A stretch of DNA of 64,000 nucleotides. It comes from Verrucosispora sioxanthis. Its GTDB lineage: Bacteria > Actinomycetota > Actinomycetes > Mycobacteriales > Micromonosporaceae. Numbering within the stretch: position 1 is the stretch's first letter; each line of letters opens with the position of its first letter. The notes under the pieces are model-generated. The model did not search any database. It was not told the origin of the DNA and worked only from the letters and a program-made list of their open reading frames with translations. The position numbers were made by a program, and so were the translations under genes. The stretch spans positions 124,001 to 188,000 of the forward strand of contig NZ_SAIY01000007.1 in the NCBI RefSeq assembly GCF_010560025.1, written 5' to 3'. Positions 61,069 to 64,000 of the stretch are shown piece after piece.

Positions 61069-61932
61069 TCAGTCGGCGACCCGGTGCCCGCCGGTGTAGA
61101 CGTTCATCGTCCGCCCCCGCAGGAACCCGACCAGGGTCATTCCGGCCTCAGCGGCCACGTCGACCGCGAGGGTGCTCGGTGCCGACACCGCGGCGAGCAG
61201 CGGCACCCCCGCCATCCACGCCTTCTGGGTCAGCTCGAAACTGGCCCGACCCGACACGAGCAGCACCTGCCCGGTCAGCGGCAGCCGATGTTCGCGTACC
61301 GCCCAGCCCACCACCTTGTCGACCGCGTTGTGCCGACCCACGTCCTCGCGCAGCACCACCAGCTCGCCGGCCGTGGAGAACAGGCCCGCCGCGTGCAGAC
61401 CGCCGGTGCGGTCGAAGCCCCGCTGCCCGGCCCGCAGCCGCTGCGGCAACTCGGCCAACAGCTCCGCCGGCACGCTGAGCGGGTCGTCGCCGACGTCGTA
61501 CCGCGACCGGGTACGGACCGCGTCGATGCTCGCCTTGCCGCACACCCCGCAGGCGCTTGTGGTGGGGAAGTGCCGGGTCGGGTCGGTCACCGGGTCCGGT
61601 ACCCCGGGCGCCAGGGTCACGTCGACCACGTTGTAGGTGTTCGGGGTGTCGGTGCCGGCACACAGCTGCGCGGTGGACACGTCGTCCGCGGAGCGGATCA
61701 GACCCTCGTTGAACAGGAAACCGATCGCCAGGTCGAGATCGTCACCCGGGGTACGCATGGTGACGGTCAGCGGCGGACGACGCCCAGGTCCGGCGGAACC
61801 GACCCGGATCTCCAACGGCTCCTCCGCGGCGAGCGTGTCCGGTCGCCGCACCCGGCGTCGGCCGGTCTCGGCCGCGTCCAGATCCACCCGCACCACATGA
61901 CGTCGATCCGAGGCCCGTCCCACGTCATCCAT
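61069..61932 (-). CDS. fdhD: Sulfurtransferase FdhD for formate dehydrogenase
   Basis: Passes sulfur from a cysteine desulfurase to the molybdenum cofactor of formate dehydrogenase. 287 residues. Visible motifs are AAEEPLEIRVGSAGPGRRPP, MRTPGDDLDLAIGFLFNEGL, the Cys pair in TTSACGVCGKASIDAVRTRS, GLHAAGLFSTAGELVVLRED and VGRHNAVDKVVGWAV, then SGRASFELTQKAWMAGVPLL. ATG at 61932 (MDDVGRASDRRHVVRV) is preferred, with GAGG upstream; GTG at 61947 would add five residues. The CGVCG pair is intact. No formate dehydrogenase lies in the window. Confidence 0.95.
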   Translation of the reverse strand: MDDVGRASDRRHVVRVDLDAAETGRRRVRRPDTLAAEEPLEIRVGSAGPGRRPPLTVTMRTPGDDLDLAIGFLFNEGLIRSADDVSTAQLCAGTDTPNTYNVVDVTLAPGVPDPVTDPTRHFPTTSACGVCGKASIDAVRTRSRYDVGDDPLSVPAELLAELPQRLRAGQRGFDRTGGLHAAGLFSTAGELVVLREDVGRHNAVDKVVGWAVREHRLPLTGQVLLVSGRASFELTQKAWMAGVPLLAAVSAPSTLAVDVAAEAGMTLVGFLRGRTMNVYTGGHRVAD

Positions 61933-62092
61933 CCTGCCTCGGGTCACCCGACCTGCGGCACGCCGCCCCGGCCAGGATGCGCCGGTTGCGCCGCGCGGAT
62001 GATTCGTCCGTGCGTTCAGCTCGACAGGGGCTGGCCACCATGCCTGCCGCCGTCGGCTCCTCCGGGGGCGTGCGGGCGGCTAGCGTGGCGGC

Positions 62093-62740
62093 ATGACGGC
62101 GTACGCGGCGGTGGTGCTCGCCGGTGGGGCGGGGCGTCGGATGGGCGGGCGGGACAAGCCGGTGTTACCGGTCGGCGGGGTGCCGATGCGCGAGCGGGTG
62201 CTGACCGCCGTGGCCGACGCGTCGCCCCGCATCCTGGTCGGCCCCGGACCGGCGATCACCGGAGTTCGGCTGGCCCGGGAGACGCCACCGGGCGGCGGAC
62301 CGGTGGCCGCCGTCGCGGCCGGGCTGGCCCTGCTCGACCCGGAGGTACCCGTCGTCGCCCTGCTCGCCGCCGACCTGCCCCTGCTGACCCGGGACGCCGT
62401 CGGCGACCTGCTGGACCACCTGCACGGCGTCGACCGTCCCCGGTCCGCCGAGCCGGCGAGCAGGCGAGGGCCGGGGACGGTGACGGTCGACGGAGCCTGC
62501 TACGTGGACCGGTCGGGGCGACGGCAGACGCTGTGCGGGGTGTGGCGGTCAGCGGCCCTGCGGACGGCCGTCGATCGACTCACCGTTCGACGCGGCGGTG
62601 CGGTGGCCGGTGCGCCGCTGCGGGAGTTGCTCGCCGGCCTCACCGTGCGCGAGGTGACGTGGCACGGTGCCGGCCCGGAGCCCTGGTTCGACTGCGACAC
62701 TGAGCGTGACCTACGGCGGGCGGAGGAGTGGACACGATGA
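62093..62740 (+). CDS. mobA: Molybdenum cofactor guanylyltransferase-like protein (MobA)
   Basis: NTP-transferase fold protein of 215 residues that would join GMP to molybdopterin. The N-terminal nucleotide-binding loop is AAVVLAGGAGRRMGGRDKPV and the metal region is LLAADLPLLTRDAVGDLL. The C-terminal half (GACYVDRSGRRQTLCGVWRS) and the end WFDCDTERDLRRAEEW are family-like. ATG at 62093. Together with fdhD next door this fits use for a formate-dehydrogenase cofactor. The stop overlaps the next gene by 4 bp (ATGA). Confidence 0.9.
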   Translation: MTAYAAVVLAGGAGRRMGGRDKPVLPVGGVPMRERVLTAVADASPRILVGPGPAITGVRLARETPPGGGPVAAVAAGLALLDPEVPVVALLAADLPLLTRDAVGDLLDHLHGVDRPRSAEPASRRGPGTVTVDGACYVDRSGRRQTLCGVWRSAALRTAVDRLTVRRGGAVAGAPLRELLAGLTVREVTWHGAGPEPWFDCDTERDLRRAEEWTR

Positions 62741-63021
62741 CGGTGCTGGACGACTGGGTCACGGCCGCCTGTGCGGAGCTCGGTCTCGATCCCGCGGAGG
62801 TGCCGGTGCCGACCGTGCTGGATCTGGCCCGCGACGTGGCTCACCAGGTGCTGCGACCCGGTGCGCCGGTCTCCGCGTACCTGCTCGGTCTGGCCGTCGG
62901 GCGCGGCGCTGATCCGGCCGTGGCCGTGGCCCGGCTCGCCGGGTTGGCCGCCAGCTGGCCGGTGGAACTGGGCGGCGATCCGCACCCGCGGGCGGACCCG
63001 GCCGGCCCCGACCACGGTTGA
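62737..63021 (+). CDS. DUF6457 protein
   Basis: A small helical protein of 94 residues (MTVLDDWVTAACAELGLDPA, AYLLGLAVGRGADPAVAVAR). The family often sits next to, or is fused with, MobA-like proteins in actinobacteria, so a role with MobA is likely. ATG at 62737 follows GGAGGAG; GTG at 62728 is a weaker alternative. Function unknown. Confidence 0.8.
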   Translation: MTVLDDWVTAACAELGLDPAEVPVPTVLDLARDVAHQVLRPGAPVSAYLLGLAVGRGADPAVAVARLAGLAASWPVELGGDPHPRADPAGPDHG

Positions 63022-63104
63022 CGGCCGCGTTGTCCGATCACGGTCCGGGCTGATCCGTCCCGGCGGCCTGCTGGGTAGGGTGACCGGAACGGACGGAGGC
63101 GATC

Positions 63105-64000
63105 ATGACGGCTGACCACCCCTCGGCACCGCCCGGCACGCCGGTGCACCACGAGTCGATCCTGCTCGACGAGCCGAGCACGGCCGACCTGCGGGCGAAG
63201 GTGACCGAGGCGTGGCGGGACTTCGCCCGGGCGTTGGCGGAGCGGCTGTCCACCCTGCCGCCGGGCGCGGAGGTGGCACTGACCCTCGACCCGACCGCCT
63301 CCGGCACCGACGACGCCGTCTACTCCGTCTACGTCGAGGTGCGCAGCGACGGCCGGTTCGCCGCCCGGGCGGTGGGCAACGCCGCGCTGCCGCAGGGGTA
63401 CCGGCTGGACCGGTCGGCGGTCGCGGACATGGTCGCGCTGGGCTGGTCACCGCCGGGTGTGGTGGACGGCTCGGGGGACCACTTCGGGTTGGACGCCACG
63501 GCGGACGAAGCCACCCGACTGGCCGCGCTGCTCTCCCGTACCCTGCGCGACATCTACGGTGCCCCGCACCCGGCGTTTCTCGTGTACGCGATCGCCGACG
63601 GCGAGGGCGAGCCGATCCCCGGCAAGGCGTTGGGGACGGCCCGCAGCGAGGTGAACCTGGCCCGTGAGATCGGCACCGAGCTGGAGAAGGCACTGGCGGC
63701 GACCGACGAGGCCGATGCCGATACCGAGGTGCTGGATCTGGCCGAGCGGGTACGCACGGTCGTCTCGACCATGCTCAAGTCGGACTCCGACCGGCTCCAG
63801 GTCGACTCCGACGGCGACATCAACATCCGGGCCGGCTCGGCGATGGTCTTCGTCCGGGTGCGGGACAATCCGCCGCTCGTCGACGTCTTCTCGCCGGTGC
63901 TGACCGAGGTCGAGCCGACCGAGCGGCTGTACGTGAAGCTCTCCGAGCTGACCAACCGGATGCCGATCGGGCGCCTCTACTGTGCCGACGACACGGTGTG
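63105..64000 (+). CDS. YbjN / type III secretion chaperone-like protein, truncated by the window end
   Basis: At least 298 residues are visible and the frame is still open at the end. It starts at ATG 63105 behind GGAGG (MTADHPSAPPGTPVHHESIL). The first half is an actinobacterial-specific region (YSVYVEVRSDGRFAARAVGN); from about residue 205 the YbjN/CesT-like fold begins (VSTMLKSDSDRLQVDSDGDI, IRAGSAMVFVRVRDNPPLVD, LYVKLSELTNRMPIGRLYCA). Proteins of this kind are thought to bind peptides, but the role is not established. It stands alone, 83 bp after the DUF6457 gene. Confidence 0.82.
   Translation, partial: MTADHPSAPPGTPVHHESILLDEPSTADLRAKVTEAWRDFARALAERLSTLPPGAEVALTLDPTASGTDDAVYSVYVEVRSDGRFAARAVGNAALPQGYRLDRSAVADMVALGWSPPGVVDGSGDHFGLDATADEATRLAALLSRTLRDIYGAPHPAFLVYAIADGEGEPIPGKALGTARSEVNLAREIGTELEKALAATDEADADTEVLDLAERVRTVVSTMLKSDSDRLQVDSDGDINIRAGSAMVFVRVRDNPPLVDVFSPVLTEVEPTERLYVKLSELTNRMPIGRLYCADDTV

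Overview
The window is high-GC actinobacterial chromosome and looks like Micromonosporaceae (Micromonospora/Salinispora type). The signs are strong G/C bias at third codon positions, many GTG and TTG starts with GGAGG-type ribosome sites, a probable mycothiol-dependent enzyme, an actinobacterial inositol-phosphate synthase under a PadR-type regulator, and gene order that matches two oriC-flanking blocks of Mycobacterium tuberculosis. The species call is inference. No rRNA, tRNA, CRISPR array, insertion sequence or prophage was seen.

Layout. 1-7 kb (minus strand): trxA (cut by the edge), trxB, a SigM anti-sigma gene with a broken frame, sigM, a membrane pseudokinase and murJ, the order known around sigM-trxB-trxC and mviN in mycobacteria. 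7-12 kb: cca, a secreted subtilisin with beta-trefoil tail repeats, ogt and a lipoprotein. 12-20.8 kb: ino1, padR, a DUF5318 gene, a class A penicillin-binding protein and a GT87 membrane glycosyltransferase, matching Rv0046c-Rv0051. 20.8-24 kb: a GT-C-like membrane protein and endonuclease IV. 24.4-31.2 kb: the rpsF-ssb-rpsR-rplI operon, behind a leader that resembles the S6:S18 autoregulatory motif, then dnaB interrupted by a 509-residue intein. 31-37 kb: small metabolic and membrane genes and a GGDEF-EAL protein. 37.6-43.8 kb: two overlapping tandem SARP/NB-ARC/TPR regulators. 44-63 kb: molybdenum-cofactor genes in three clusters (moaC-mog-moeA-moaE; moaD-moaA; fdhD and mobA), mixed with a GT87 enzyme, DoxX, GNAT, an AAA ATPase, an EndoQ-like/UvrD helicase fusion, a metallophosphoesterase, a fructosamine-kinase-like protein, a DUF4192 gene and a GAP-family protein. 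The last gene (YbjN/CesT-like) runs off the end.

How they work together. The left block joins redox control (SigM, its anti-sigma, thioredoxin and reductase) to peptidoglycan precursor export (MurJ and a pseudokinase). The central block supplies ribosome assembly, single-strand DNA protection and the replicative helicase. The right block makes molybdopterin (MoaA, MoaC, MoaD, MoaE), inserts molybdate (Mog, MoeA), adds the nucleotide (MobA) and sulfurates the cofactor for formate dehydrogenase (FdhD); no molybdoenzyme is present here.

Four genes (anti-sigma, one membrane glycosyltransferase, moeA and a DUF4192 gene) need single-base corrections, nearly all in G or C runs, to give full-length proteins. 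This looks more like homopolymer error in the sequence than four pseudogenes, but raw reads would be needed to decide. The most striking signals are the DnaB intein with Trp-Cys-Thr (class 3) signature and two zinc-ribbon-like modules, the rpsF leader that hides its own ribosome site, the EndoQ-UvrD fusion, the tandem SARP pair, and exact DnaA boxes outside any origin.
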